Below are positions 37,491 to 46,928 of a stretch of DNA of 64,000 nt, one piece after another. The stretch spans positions 1,488,001 to 1,552,000 of the forward strand of contig NZ_CP155071.1 in assembly GCF_039621855.1 (NCBI RefSeq), in the 5' to 3' direction. The translations under genes were made by a program, and so were the position numbers. Below the pieces are notes generated by a model. The model had not been told where the DNA came from, did not search any database, and was given only the letters and a program-made list of their open reading frames with translations. Source of the stretch: Erwinia sp. HDF1-3R. Its GTDB lineage: Bacteria; Pseudomonadota; Gammaproteobacteria; Enterobacterales; Enterobacteriaceae. Position 1 is the stretch's first letter. Each line of letters opens with the position of its first letter.

Positions 37491-38857
37491 GGCTGGACGT
37501 CAACGGGCTCATCCGCGACTGGACGCAGCGACATCAGCAGCGACTGGCAAACTTTGCGCCGGTTAGCGTCTTTGGTCGCATTACGGGCATCAGCGGCATT
37601 CTGCTTGAAAGCAGCCTGCCCGGCGCACGGATTGGCGACCTGTGCCGCATTGAGGGCAAAAATAACCGTCGCGTACTGGCCGAGGTGGTCGGCTTTAACC
37701 CGCAGCACACCCTGCTTTCCGCGCTGGGTCAGCTGGATGGCATCGCCCAGGGCGCGAGAGTGACGCCGCTCTATCAGCCCCACAGTATTCGCGTCTCAAC
37801 GCAGCTGTTAGGCAGCGTGCTGGATGGTTTCGGTCGTGCCGTCGAGCAGGGCGGCATCAGCGCCTTTGCCGAGCCGGAAGAGGGCTACCGTGACGGGATC
37901 AAACCCGTACTGGGTGATGCGCCTCCGCCCACCGAACGCCCCCGCATTGATACGCCGCTGCCGACCGGTATGCGGGCCATTGATGGCCTGCTGACGCTGG
38001 GGGTCGGGCAGCGCGTGGGGATTTTCGCCGGCGCAGGCTGTGGTAAAACCACATTGCTGGCGGAGCTGGCGCGCAATACGCCCTGTGATGTGATTATTTT
38101 TGGCCTGATTGGTGAACGCGGTCGTGAACTGCGCGAGTTTCTTGACCACGAGCTGGACAGCGAACTGCGCAGCCGCACCGTGCTGCTGTGCGCCACCTCA
38201 GACCGCAGCAGCATGGAGCGCGCACGGGCGGCCTTTACCGCCACCGCCATTGCGGAAGCCTTTCGTGACGAGGGGAAAAGTGTGTTGCTGATCCTCGATT
38301 CCCTGACGCGTTTTGCCCGCGCCCAGCGAGAAATCGGTCTGGCGCTGGGCGAACCGCCCGGTCGCGGTGGCCTGCCGCCTTCGGTCTATACCCTGCTGCC
38401 AACGCTGCTTGAGCGCGCCGGGCAGACCGCCACCGGTGCAATTACGGCCCTTTATTCGGTGCTGATCGAACAGGACTCAATGAACGATCCGGTGGCCGAC
38501 GAGGTGCGATCGCTGATTGACGGGCATATCGTGCTCACCCGTAAGCTGGCGGAGCGCGGCCACTATCCTGCGATTGACGTGCTGGCCAGCCTGAGTCGAA
38601 CCATGAGCAGCGTGGTGGCGCGGCAGCAGGTGAGCGAGGCGACCGACGTGCGTCGTCTGATGGCCGCCTGGCAGCAGGTAGAAATGCTGATCCGCCTCGG
38701 CGAATACCAGCCGGGTAACGACAGCCTGACCGATGCGGCAGTGCAGGCTCAGGATGCGATAAACGGTTATCTCCAGCAGCCGATGCGCGATCCCTCCAGC
38801 TTCGATCTCACCTGTTCTCAACTTGCCGAGGTAAGCCGTCATGCGCCGCCACGCTAA
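37487..38857 (+). CDS. hrcN: T3SS ATPase HrcN (SctN)
   Basis: A 456-residue F1-like ATPase that unfolds and releases substrates from chaperones. Walker A GAGCGKTT lies at residues 182-189, followed by GLIGERGRELREF and Walker B VLLILDSLTRFARA. GTG start overlapping the hrpQ stop (GTGA). Full family length. Confidence 0.97.
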   Translation: MRLDVNGLIRDWTQRHQQRLANFAPVSVFGRITGISGILLESSLPGARIGDLCRIEGKNNRRVLAEVVGFNPQHTLLSALGQLDGIAQGARVTPLYQPHSIRVSTQLLGSVLDGFGRAVEQGGISAFAEPEEGYRDGIKPVLGDAPPPTERPRIDTPLPTGMRAIDGLLTLGVGQRVGIFAGAGCGKTTLLAELARNTPCDVIIFGLIGERGRELREFLDHELDSELRSRTVLLCATSDRSSMERARAAFTATAIAEAFRDEGKSVLLILDSLTRFARAQREIGLALGEPPGRGGLPPSVYTLLPTLLERAGQTATGAITALYSVLIEQDSMNDPVADEVRSLIDGHIVLTRKLAERGHYPAIDVLASLSRTMSSVVARQQVSEATDVRRLMAAWQQVEMLIRLGEYQPGNDSLTDAAVQAQDAINGYLQQPMRDPSSFDLTCSQLAEVSRHAPPR

Positions 38858-39302
38858 TCCCGAACCCGAACTGACCACCGACCCCTCGGCGGTCGAGCTA
38901 CAGCATACCCTTAATCTGCTGCTGCCCATCCGGCGGCAGCGCCTGAGCCGCAGCGAGCGTCAGCAGCGTGAGCAGGAGAGGACGCTTCGTACCCTGATCG
39001 ATAAAAAGGCCGAGGCCGACGAGCGGCTGGCCGGGCGGCAGCAGGATTACCAGCAGGTGCGTCGGGCATTTGACGGGCAGAACTGCGGTGTACGCCAGGA
39101 AAAATTTCGGCTGGAACGTGCGCTACAGCAGGAGCAGCAGGCGGCAGAGCGGGTGGGTAGGGAGCGGATGAATATTGACCAGCTGGCGCAGCAGCACGGC
39201 GAGCAGCAGGTAAAGGTGGAGCAGGCCCAGCAGGAGACGCGGCGTCGCCTGCGGGAAGTAGAAAAGCTGGAATATTTGCTACAGCAGGAGAGGTTTGCAT
39301 GA
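38841..39302 (+). CDS. hrpO: T3SS stalk protein HrpO (SctO)
   Basis: A 153-residue, highly charged Gln/Arg/Glu-rich coiled-coil protein of the SctO/FliJ/YscO class, thought to link the ATPase to the export gate. It overlaps hrcN by 17 bases and hrpP by 4 bases. Identification rests on composition and operon position more than on motifs. Confidence 0.85.
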   Translation: MRRHANPEPELTTDPSAVELQHTLNLLLPIRRQRLSRSERQQREQERTLRTLIDKKAEADERLAGRQQDYQQVRRAFDGQNCGVRQEKFRLERALQQEQQAAERVGRERMNIDQLAQQHGEQQVKVEQAQQETRRRLREVEKLEYLLQQERFA

Positions 39303-40006
39303 TCCGTACTCTTTCACAATCGGCCATTGCGCATCAGCTTCGTCAGGCCTCTGAGCGCCAGGCGCAACAGCAGCGTGAAAATCAGCGACGAGCGCAGGTG
39401 CATCCGGCCCCGGCGGGAAGAACCGCGCGGCCGGATGCGCGAGCCGCGCGACTGCCGGAGCCTGCCGCTGGGCAGAAGCGCGGCGCCCCGTCGCCTGCCA
39501 GCCGTAGTCAGGAGCGTGCCGCATCGGGTCGGCCTGCCTCGCGTAGCGAGTTCAGGCGGCCTTCAGAGGAGGAAGACGATCTGTTTAGCGCCCTGCTGGA
39601 AAAGGGTGACGATGTGATGATGCCTTTACTGACGCTCAACGGGGGCGGTTCGGATCCGCAGCAGAATTTTACCCCGATGGCGGAGACGGCAACGCCGTCT
39701 GCTCCGCCTGCGATGGCCCTGTGGCAGGAGATTGAACCGGCGCTGGCTTCGTCGCTAACCGGGATCCCGCCGGGTGAGATGATGCTGACCCTGATGCTGC
39801 CGAAGCTTGGCAACGTTGACGCGCAGATGGCCGCGCTGCCCGGTGGCGGCTGGGATATCGCGCTGCGCCTCGAGTCCGGGGCCTGGCAGGCGCTGCTGCC
39901 TCATCAGGAACGGTGTCGCCTCTCGCTTCGCCAGCGCATGGCCTGCCGGGTGCGACTGCGCGTTGAGCGTCGTCAGCCCGATGACTATCAGGCGATTGAA
40001 GCATGA
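39299..40006 (+). CDS. hrpP: T3SS needle/pilus-length and substrate-switch protein HrpP (SctP)
   Basis: A 235-residue protein with a disordered Arg/Ala/Pro/Gln-rich N-terminal half and a compact C-terminal domain (about 130-235, LTGIPPGEMMLTLMLPKLG), the layout of SctP/FliK-type proteins. It overlaps hrpO and hrcQ by 4 bases each. Confidence 0.82.
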   Translation: MIRTLSQSAIAHQLRQASERQAQQQRENQRRAQVHPAPAGRTARPDARAARLPEPAAGQKRGAPSPASRSQERAASGRPASRSEFRRPSEEEDDLFSALLEKGDDVMMPLLTLNGGGSDPQQNFTPMAETATPSAPPAMALWQEIEPALASSLTGIPPGEMMLTLMLPKLGNVDAQMAALPGGGWDIALRLESGAWQALLPHQERCRLSLRQRMACRVRLRVERRQPDDYQAIEA

Positions 40007-41049
40007 CGGCCCTGTCATTACGGCAGGTCTCTGCGCAACATGCCCGTCTGCGGCAGCGCATCGGTGCGGGCTGTTCATGGCCTTTTACGCTGGCAGGCCA
40101 GCCCGGCGTAATGCGGCTGACGCTGGCGAATATGCCTTGTCCCGAAGGGATGAGCCACTGGGTCTGTGACGCGGGTTCGCTACAGTTTTCCGACGCGGAG
40201 GCGGTCTGTTCGCTGATGTCCACCTGTCCGCTATTTGCCCTTGAGCCGGAAGCGCCCGAGCAGGCCTGGTACTGGCCGTGGTGGCAACAGCAACTTTCTG
40301 CCGAACTTCTTGCGCTGTTCGTCCACTTATCTCTTACGCAGTCTGTTGCCGAACCCGCTGACATGCTGCTGACGTTAACGCTGGTGCGGGGGGAACAGCA
40401 GGCTGAAAGCCTGCTGGCGCTCAGCACCGCGAGCCTGGAACACCTTATTAATAAAACCGGATGGCAGCAGGACGCGCAACCTTTACCGGATAGCATGATG
40501 CTTAGCCTGCCGATTACCGTCGGCGAATTAGTGCTGTCGCCTGCCGGGCTACAGTCCCTGCGCTGCGGGGATGTATTGCTGCCTGAGACGCTCCACTTCA
40601 CCCCAGAGGGGCGGGGAACGATTCGCAGCGCTGGCTGGCAGCTGCAGGGCGAATTGCAGCTGCAGCCCGGCACGATGGCCCATTTTTATCTTACCGAGAT
40701 GGAGAGAAGTAACGTGACCCTTACCCATGACGAGTATGAGCAAGAGAATCTTAACCCAGCGGATCCCAGCCGGGACGCCGAACCGACCGGCGGGGCAACA
40801 GACTTTGCCCCTCTGCCACTCGCTCTGTCGGTTCGCTGCGGCCAGCTGAAACTGACGCTGGGTGAACTGACTCGTCTCAGCCCCGGCGCGATGGTGATGA
40901 TTGATAACGTAAAGCCCGGCGAGGCGCTGCTCTGCCACGGGGACTATCCGCTGGCCAGGGGGGAGCTGGTCGACGTAGAGGGCAGGCTGGGCCTGCAAAT
41001 CACCCACCTGCTGCCCGCCAGCAAAGACCCTCTGTGCGGGAGCGTTTGA
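40003..41049 (+). CDS. hrcQ: T3SS cytoplasmic ring (sorting platform) protein HrcQ (SctQ)
   Basis: A 348-residue SctQ protein with two SpoA-type domains, the last at about 275-345 (LSVRCGQLKLTLGELTRLSPG). It is a single uninterrupted gene, as in Erwinia and Dickeya, whereas P. syringae splits it into hrcQa and hrcQb. An in-frame GTG at 40714 with GGAGAG 7 bases upstream could start a separate C-terminal product of 111 residues, as known for YscQ, SsaQ and SpaO. Confidence 0.93.
   Translation: MTALSLRQVSAQHARLRQRIGAGCSWPFTLAGQPGVMRLTLANMPCPEGMSHWVCDAGSLQFSDAEAVCSLMSTCPLFALEPEAPEQAWYWPWWQQQLSAELLALFVHLSLTQSVAEPADMLLTLTLVRGEQQAESLLALSTASLEHLINKTGWQQDAQPLPDSMMLSLPITVGELVLSPAGLQSLRCGDVLLPETLHFTPEGRGTIRSAGWQLQGELQLQPGTMAHFYLTEMERSNVTLTHDEYEQENLNPADPSRDAEPTGGATDFAPLPLALSVRCGQLKLTLGELTRLSPGAMVMIDNVKPGEALLCHGDYPLARGELVDVEGRLGLQITHLLPASKDPLCGSV
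40714..41049 (+). CDS. Possible internal HrcQ-C product
   Basis: Internal GTG (codon 238 of hrcQ) preceded by GGAGAG at 40701-40706, a good ribosome site. The product would be 111 residues and consist of the acidic linker plus the C-terminal SpoA domain, equivalent in extent to P. syringae HrcQb. An in-frame ATG at 40699 is a weaker alternative. Predicted from sequence only. Confidence 0.4.
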   Translation: MTLTHDEYEQENLNPADPSRDAEPTGGATDFAPLPLALSVRCGQLKLTLGELTRLSPGAMVMIDNVKPGEALLCHGDYPLARGELVDVEGRLGLQITHLLPASKDPLCGSV

Positions 41050-41055
41050 TAATCA

Positions 41056-41709
41056 ATGGATTCACTTTCGCTCAACCCGATGACGCTTGCCCTGTTTCTT
41101 GGGGCACTGTCGCTGATACCGATTCTGATGATTGTCTGCACCTGTTTTTTAAAAATATCCATGGTGCTGATGCTCACCCGCAACGCGATGGGGGTCCAGC
41201 AGGTACCGCCAAATATGGCTATCTATGGCATTGCGCTGGCGGCCTCGCTCTTTGTCATGGCACCGGTATTCAATGAGATGAGTCAGCGGGTTAAGGCACT
41301 GCCGATTGATACGCAGTCGACCGAACGGCTGGATTATACGGTGAGCAACGGCGTGGAGCCGTTGAAGCGATTTATGGTGAAGAACACCGATGCCGATATT
41401 CTGACGCATCTGCAGGAAAATGCGCAGCGCATGTGGCCAAAAGAGATGGCACAAAGCGTGCAGCACGACAGCCCGCTATTGTTAATTCCCTCCTTTGTGC
41501 TTTCGGAGCTACAGAACGGCTTCAAGATTGGCTTTCTGATCTATATCCCCTTTATCGTCGTCGATCTGATTGTCTCCAACGTCCTGCTGGCACTGGGGAT
41601 GCAGATGGTGTCACCCATGACCATCTCCCTGCCGCTAAAAATCCTGTTGTTCGTGCTGGTCAGTGGCTGGACACGGCTGCTTGACGGCCTGTTCTACAGC
41701 TATATGTGA
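41056..41709 (+). CDS. hrcR: T3SS export apparatus protein HrcR (SctR, FliP family)
   Basis: A 217-residue membrane protein with about four helices and FliP signatures ([23 protein letters not shown] region; [20 protein letters not shown]). It forms the core of the export gate with HrcS and HrcT. Confidence 0.96.
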   Translation: MDSLSLNPMTLALFLGALSLIPILMIVCTCFLKISMVLMLTRNAMGVQQVPPNMAIYGIALAASLFVMAPVFNEMSQRVKALPIDTQSTERLDYTVSNGVEPLKRFMVKNTDADILTHLQENAQRMWPKEMAQSVQHDSPLLLIPSFVLSELQNGFKIGFLIYIPFIVVDLIVSNVLLALGMQMVSPMTISLPLKILLFVLVSGWTRLLDGLFYSYM

Positions 41710-41716
41710 GGAACAG

Positions 41717-41977
41717 ATGGATATTCTAACGCTGTTTCGCCAGGCGATGCTGCTGGTGGTGGTGCTCTCCGCGCCGCCGCTGATTGTGGCAGTCATTGTT
41801 GGCGTGATCGTCTCGCTGCTCCAGGCCGTGATGCAGCTTCAGGATCAGACCCTGCCCTTCGCCATCAAACTGGTGGCGGTGGGGCTGGCGCTGGCGCTGA
41901 GCGGGCGATGGATTGGTATTCAGCTGATTGAGCTGACGCAGAACGCGTTCGCCATGATGCCCTACGTGAAGTACTGA
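41717..41977 (+). CDS. hrcS: T3SS export apparatus protein HrcS (SctS, FliQ family)
   Basis: An 86-residue protein with two membrane helices and the FliQ-like segment VSLLQAVMQLQDQTLPFAIK. The ATG at 41717 has GAGGAA upstream; the longer frame from 41663 lies inside hrcR and is rejected. Confidence 0.95.
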   Translation: MDILTLFRQAMLLVVVLSAPPLIVAVIVGVIVSLLQAVMQLQDQTLPFAIKLVAVGLALALSGRWIGIQLIELTQNAFAMMPYVKY

Positions 41978-41978
41978 T

Positions 41979-42782
41979 ATGTGGAACAGTGTCCTCTACG
42001 ATGGCTACCACTTTATTCTTGCGATCACGCTCGCCATGGCCCGCATTTTCCCCTGCCTGCTGCTATCGCCGGTTTTCTCGTTTAATGTCATAAAGGGCGG
42101 CCTGCGATCGGCCATCGTGCTGGCACTGGCGCTGTTCCCTTCGCCGATGATCCAACAGCAGCTGGCGCTGGAGGATCCTTCCCTGTTCCTGCTGGCCGCG
42201 CTGGCGCTGAAAGAGATAGCGATCGGCGTGGTGATCGGCCTGCTGATGGCGATGCCGTTCTGGCTGTTTGAATCGGTCGGCGCGCTGTTTGATAACCAGC
42301 GCGGCGCGTTAATGGGCGGACAGCTTAATCCTCAGCTTGGCCCGGATGCCACCCCGCTGGGGGTACTGATGCAGCAGTCGGTTATCCTGCTGCTGGTACT
42401 GGGTTTAGGGCTGTCAACGCTGACGCAAATTATCTGGGACAGCTACCGCCTGTGGCCGGCGATGCAGTGGCTCCCCTTTCCCGGCGAAGCGGGTTTCAAG
42501 GTGTATCAGACGCTGCTGGCGGGCGTGTTTACGCACATCGTTCTCTACGCGGGTCCGCTGGTGGCCCTGCTGCTGCTGGTTGATTTTAGCATTGGCATCC
42601 TCAGTATCTACAGCCCTCAGCTCCAGGCGACGGTGCTGGCCATGCCGGCAAAATGCCTGCTGGGGATGCTGTTTTTCGTGCTTTATCTGCCGATCCTGAA
42701 CTACGTTGCAGGCGAACGCCTGTTTGAACTCAAAGATCTCATTCCACAGATGAGCCAGATTTTGCGCGGGGTGACGCGGTAA
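41979..42782 (+). CDS. hrcT: T3SS export apparatus protein HrcT (SctT, FliR family)
   Basis: A 267-residue polytopic FliR-like protein (FDNQRGALMGGQLNPQLG is the conserved cytoplasmic loop). It starts one base after the hrcS stop and shares one base with the hrcU start, so the genes are tightly coupled. Confidence 0.95.
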   Translation: MWNSVLYDGYHFILAITLAMARIFPCLLLSPVFSFNVIKGGLRSAIVLALALFPSPMIQQQLALEDPSLFLLAALALKEIAIGVVIGLLMAMPFWLFESVGALFDNQRGALMGGQLNPQLGPDATPLGVLMQQSVILLLVLGLGLSTLTQIIWDSYRLWPAMQWLPFPGEAGFKVYQTLLAGVFTHIVLYAGPLVALLLLVDFSIGILSIYSPQLQATVLAMPAKCLLGMLFFVLYLPILNYVAGERLFELKDLIPQMSQILRGVTR

Positions 42783-43873
42783 TGGCCGAAAAAACCGAAA
42801 ATGCAACGCCGCAAAAGCTAAAGGAGTCGCGTAAAAAGGGCCAGGTCGGTCAGACGCCGGATATCCCTAAGCTGCTGATCTGCATCGGCGTTATGGAGAC
42901 GATTTTTGCGCTGGTACAGGGCGGCATGGCGCGGCTGGAGGCGATGATAATGCTGCCTCTTGCCCGGCTAAACGATCCTTTTGGTCATGCAATGGAGGAG
43001 GTGGCCACCGACGGGTTAATGGTGCTGCTCTATTTCTGCGGCATTGTCTGCGCGCTGATTTTCCTGCTGCGTATTATTGGCGGCTGGATCCAGTTTGGCC
43101 CGCTGTTCGCGACCGAGGCCATTAAGCCTAAGTTTGACGCCATCAATCCGGTGGGCCAGCTGAAGAACATGTTTTCTGCCAAAAAATTCACCTCGCTGCT
43201 CACCAGCGTGCTGAAGTCAGTGGCTATCGGCGTGGTGTTCTATCTGGCGATCGAACCCGATCTCGGCCCGCTGGCGCAGCTTGCTTACAGTGACGACCTC
43301 AACGGTTTCTGGCAGTCCATTCTGGCGCTGTTTATGAAAATTGTCCGGGAAACGCTGGCCCTGCTGCTGGTGATGAGCTCGCTGGATTTCGGCCTGCAAA
43401 AGTACTTCTTTCTTAAGCAGCAGCGCATGAGTCATGAGGATATCCGCAATGAATTCAAGCAGAGCGAAGGCGACCCGCATATGAAGGGGCACCGTAAATC
43501 CATGTCGCAGCAGATCCTTAATGAAGCGCCGAAACCGGCACGGCGAGAAGTGGCGGTCGAGGAGGCGGATATGGTGTTAATTAATCCGACGCATTTCGCG
43601 GTAGGACTCTATTATCGCCCCGGTGAAACCCCCTTGCCGAGACTGCTCTATAAGGCAGAGGGCTACGAAGCGCAGGATATTATCGCTTACGCGCAGCAGC
43701 GAAATATGCCGGTTATCCGCTTTGTCTGGCTGACCCGTACGCTGTTCCGCACGGTTAAAGAGGGCGAATACATTCCTCGCGAAACGCTGAAGGCCGTGGC
43801 GCAGGTTTACCGGCTGCTCAGGGAGCTGGAGGATCAGGAGCTTGATGAGGTGCTGGAGATGGATGACGTTTAA
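42782..43873 (+). CDS. hrcU: T3SS autoprotease/switch protein HrcU (SctU, FlhB family)
   Basis: A 363-residue protein with four N-terminal membrane helices and a cytoplasmic domain containing the NPTH autocleavage motif (residues 268-271), needed for the export specificity switch. Last gene of the operon; its end converges on hrpV with only 12 bp between stops. Confidence 0.97.
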   Translation: MAEKTENATPQKLKESRKKGQVGQTPDIPKLLICIGVMETIFALVQGGMARLEAMIMLPLARLNDPFGHAMEEVATDGLMVLLYFCGIVCALIFLLRIIGGWIQFGPLFATEAIKPKFDAINPVGQLKNMFSAKKFTSLLTSVLKSVAIGVVFYLAIEPDLGPLAQLAYSDDLNGFWQSILALFMKIVRETLALLLVMSSLDFGLQKYFFLKQQRMSHEDIRNEFKQSEGDPHMKGHRKSMSQQILNEAPKPARREVAVEEADMVLINPTHFAVGLYYRPGETPLPRLLYKAEGYEAQDIIAYAQQRNMPVIRFVWLTRTLFRTVKEGEYIPRETLKAVAQVYRLLRELEDQELDEVLEMDDV

Positions 43874-43885
43874 TTTTCTTACTGC

Positions 43886-44209
43886 CTAGCGTAAATCCCC
43901 CAGCGAACAGAGTGTGGTAATGAGATCGTGCGGGTCATCATCGTCAGTGGGGAAACAGATCAGGCTAAGGGCACCCCCGGCATCCATACTGATATAGCAC
44001 CCTTCGTAGCGGTCGGAATGCTGGAAGCGCCAGGTTAACACCTGACGCACGAGGTCGTCACGGCGTGAACCCGGCAGGATGCGTAGCGTCAGCACGGGGG
44101 CGGGCAGGGGGGCAAAAATTAACGCGTTCCCGGGCTGTAAGGCCCAGCAGCAGGCCTCACCCTGCTGCCAGGCATGCATAAAGGCCGCTATGCTATCAAC
44201 CTGCGTCAT
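43886..44209 (-). CDS. hrpV: HrpV, negative regulator of HrpS
   Basis: A 107-residue soluble protein at the position of hrpV, last in the hrpF-G-C-T-V operon. In P. syringae and Erwinia HrpV restrains HrpS and is relieved by HrpG. It overlaps hrpT by 4 bases. Assigned by size, position and general resemblance. Confidence 0.82.
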   Translation of the reverse strand: MTQVDSIAAFMHAWQQGEACCWALQPGNALIFAPLPAPVLTLRILPGSRRDDLVRQVLTWRFQHSDRYEGCYISMDAGGALSLICFPTDDDDPHDLITTLCSLGDLR

Positions 44210-44391
44210 TCATTCACCGATGCCCGGGAGTAATCGAATGGCCCGTTGCGCATATCCGGCTGCCACCAGATGGTCATTGCATGATCGTCAGAGACCGGCC
44301 TGCAGGACACATCGTTACAGCCAGCAAATTTCGGGTGGGCGCAGGCCGATAATAAGGTGACCAGCGCCAGAATCCCCAGCGGCTTTTTCAT
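44206..44391 (-). CDS. hrpT: HrpT, small outer-membrane lipoprotein (pilotin-like)
   Basis: A 61-residue lipoprotein with lipobox LLSAC (Cys17) and three more cysteines after it (GCNDVSC segment and Cys17 itself among them). It probably helps HrcC reach the outer membrane. The ATG at 44391 gives a proper signal peptide; the longer frame to 44553 lies inside hrcC. Confidence 0.87.
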   Translation of the reverse strand: MKKPLGILALVTLLSACAHPKFAGCNDVSCRPVSDDHAMTIWWQPDMRNGPFDYSRASVNE

Positions 44392-44410
44392 ACTTTTCTC
44401 TCCCTCTCTT

Positions 44411-46519
44411 TTATCGCGACAGTAAGCGATCCGATGAACGGACAGGCGCGGAGTCGGCAGGCATATAGCCGTCGCTGGATTTGAGCAGTGATACCCGGGC
44501 CGGACGGGCGGGTATCTGTGTATCGTAGGCGACATACACCTCGGTCGACTCACCAGGTTTCAGCTTACTGTGTGGCCATGCCGACACGGCAAGCGTGCGA
44601 TCGCTGCGGCAGGACGACTCGTCGAAACGCGCTTCCGCGCTGCTGGTATTGGTTAATACGCCGACGGCAATCTGCATTGAGCTATTGCCGTACCACTGAT
44701 GACGCGCGCTGCTGCGAAAGGTCAGCGGAATATTACACAGCGAACTCAGCGTCAGGCCGGTTTGATTAGCCTGTAAGCCGCCGGGCAGCCGGTCTTCAGC
44801 CAGATCCTGCATCGCGCTCTCAATGGTGTGTTTCATATCGCCAAACTGATGACGGCGATTGATATCCCGTAGCGTATCGTTCACCTGATCGCGGTTTTCC
44901 GCGTCCACATAGCGTGAAGGATCCACCTGGTCACCAATCAGATGCGGCGTAATAATAAACAGTCGCTCACGCTGGGAGGTGGTGTGATTATTTGAGGTAA
45001 ACAGTTTGCCGATAAAGGGGATCCGGCCCAAAATCGGTATCCGCTGCTCATCATCCCCGCTCTGCCGGGTATGAAAGCCGCCCATCACCAGCGAACGCTT
45101 TTCCTGTACCAGCGCCTGCGTGCTGATGACGCCATTTTCCGTCCCCTGGGCGCTACCGTCCTGATTTTTGTCCAGCCGGCCATCCTCAACGTCCACCACC
45201 AGCTGTACCGCCGCTTTACCGGGGTTATCGCCAATCGAGCGAGGCGTAACGCGCAGGCTGGTCCCGGCGGTCACTTCGCGGATATCCGCTACCCGCTCAC
45301 CAATTGCGGTGATATAAGCGGTGTTGCTAAAATCAATAACCGCAGGCTGATTTTCGAGCGTCAGCACGGACGGGTTAGCAATAATCGATGCGGTGCCTTC
45401 TCCTTCCAGTGCCTGAATATCCGCGTAGAAGCGGTTAAAATCGGTGACGAACAGGGTGCTCGAACCATTAAGCATGTTTGACCCACCGGCCACGTTGCCA
45501 GCCTGTCCTCCCCAGCTTGAGGAGAGACGCGCCAGCTCGTTACGATCGATATCGACAATGACCGCGTCAATCTCAACCAGCTTTTGTGGCACATCAATCA
45601 TCTTCACCAGGGCGGCATACTCACTGTGCAGCTTTTTATTGTCGCGCACCAGCAGGGTATTATTCCGCACGTCGGCGGAGACTTTGCCCTGTAGATCTTT
45701 ACCCTGACTTTGGTCCTGCGCGTTGCTGCGGCCCAGGCGGGTATTGCGGCCAATCATCTGCTCCATAATCCCACGGCTTTGCTCCTGCATGGCCTGATAA
45801 GGATCGCTCCCGCCGCGTCCATCCTGCGAGGTGGTGGTGCCGCTGGCCGTACCGCCGCGGTTTTGCCCAAGGAGTTCATTCAGCATGGTGGCCACGCCGG
45901 GCACCACCAGCGTCTGATCGCGAAATTTAATGGTGCGGTCAGCCACGTCGGCATACTTCAGCGGGAATGCCATCATCTGTTTATCTTCGCTGGTTTCCGG
46001 CTCGGATTTTTTACTGAACTCGGCAATCATATCGACATATTTCGGCGGACCGGTGACCAGCACCACGCCCTCGTCGGGCAGCTCGCCCCAGCCAAAGCGG
46101 GATTCAAGCAGGCCTACGCCCTCCAGCGCCTGTTTCAGGTCTGGCGCGGCATCGGGGCTGATTTTAAGACGGCGTGAGGTTTGCTCAGACTGCGGGCTGA
46201 CGTAAAGCGTGTTGTTATAAACAAACCACTGGAAGCGATACTCCAGCGCCAGCCGGTTCAGAAAGGCCTCGGCGTTATCGGAACGCAGGCGTGCGGTAAC
46301 AAAGGTATCCGGCAGGCCGGTCACGTTGGCATCCACGCCATGACTGCTGGCGAAATCCTGGAGTATCACGCTGAGCGGCGTATTGTCGGCAGAGTAGGCG
46401 TAGGCCCCCTCTTTCCATTCGTCGGGCGTACTGGCATAGCTGTGTGTTACGGATAAGCCGAGCGCCAGCGTTAACAGTAACGGGCGAAACGGCAAAAAAG
46501 TCGTCAGCGGTCGGGGCAC
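44411..46519 (-). CDS. hrcC: T3SS outer-membrane secretin HrcC (SctC)
   Basis: A 702-residue secretin: signal peptide (about 1-29), N-terminal ring-building modules, and the C-terminal secretin domain with EKRSLVMGGFHTRQ and VPILGRIPFIGKLF-type sequence (here RIPILGRIPFIGKLFTSN). It forms the outer-membrane channel for the Hrp pilus. The start is GTG with AAGGAG upstream. Full family length. Confidence 0.96.
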   Translation of the reverse strand: MPRPLTTFLPFRPLLLTLALGLSVTHSYASTPDEWKEGAYAYSADNTPLSVILQDFASSHGVDANVTGLPDTFVTARLRSDNAEAFLNRLALEYRFQWFVYNNTLYVSPQSEQTSRRLKISPDAAPDLKQALEGVGLLESRFGWGELPDEGVVLVTGPPKYVDMIAEFSKKSEPETSEDKQMMAFPLKYADVADRTIKFRDQTLVVPGVATMLNELLGQNRGGTASGTTTSQDGRGGSDPYQAMQEQSRGIMEQMIGRNTRLGRSNAQDQSQGKDLQGKVSADVRNNTLLVRDNKKLHSEYAALVKMIDVPQKLVEIDAVIVDIDRNELARLSSSWGGQAGNVAGGSNMLNGSSTLFVTDFNRFYADIQALEGEGTASIIANPSVLTLENQPAVIDFSNTAYITAIGERVADIREVTAGTSLRVTPRSIGDNPGKAAVQLVVDVEDGRLDKNQDGSAQGTENGVISTQALVQEKRSLVMGGFHTRQSGDDEQRIPILGRIPFIGKLFTSNNHTTSQRERLFIITPHLIGDQVDPSRYVDAENRDQVNDTLRDINRRHQFGDMKHTIESAMQDLAEDRLPGGLQANQTGLTLSSLCNIPLTFRSSARHQWYGNSSMQIAVGVLTNTSSAEARFDESSCRSDRTLAVSAWPHSKLKPGESTEVYVAYDTQIPARPARVSLLKSSDGYMPADSAPVRSSDRLLSR

Positions 46520-46532
46520 GCTTCTCTCCTTA

Positions 46533-46928
46533 TTATACGGGCATTGCAGTGCGCTGCCGCGTTAACAGACTCAGCAGGGTTTCCTGCCAGACTTCACACT
46601 GGTTACAAAGGCTTTCCAGCAGGATGACGGCATCTTCGGTCCGATCGTTTTTAAGACGGACAAGTAAATTCAGTGACGCATTCTGTGGGTTAAGGCACAA
46701 GGCTGCCGTGCGTTCGCCGAAATGCTCGAGCGCGGGGCGGGTAAGCCGAAGTGCCATGTCAAGGACCTGCTGATTAACCTCAAGAGCCAGGGGGATCTCT
46801 GCAAGATAAAACCAGCCACCGGGACGGCGCTGTAGCCTGACCGACATATCATCAATCCACAGCGCCAGTTCACCGTTCGTCTGTTCAAAACGGTGTTCAA
46901 TCAGTGCCGCAACATCAGTTGATGGCAT
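46533..46928 (-). CDS. hrpG: HrpG, chaperone-like anti-HrpV protein
   Basis: A 131-residue soluble protein of the size and position of HrpG, which binds HrpV and so frees HrpS. It resembles class I T3SS chaperones in length and acidic character. I start at the ATG at 46928, which overlaps the hrpF end by 14 bases; the longer frame to 47069 lies inside hrpF. Confidence 0.83.
   Translation of the reverse strand: MPSTDVAALIEHRFEQTNGELALWIDDMSVRLQRRPGGWFYLAEIPLALEVNQQVLDMALRLTRPALEHFGERTAALCLNPQNASLNLLVRLKNDRTEDAVILLESLCNQCEVWQETLLSLLTRQRTAMPV

Noticed and set aside
39669-40673. Minus-strand 334-codon reading frame
   Set aside because: Antisense to hrpP and hrcQ, Ser/Cys/Arg-rich, no ribosome site; a shadow.
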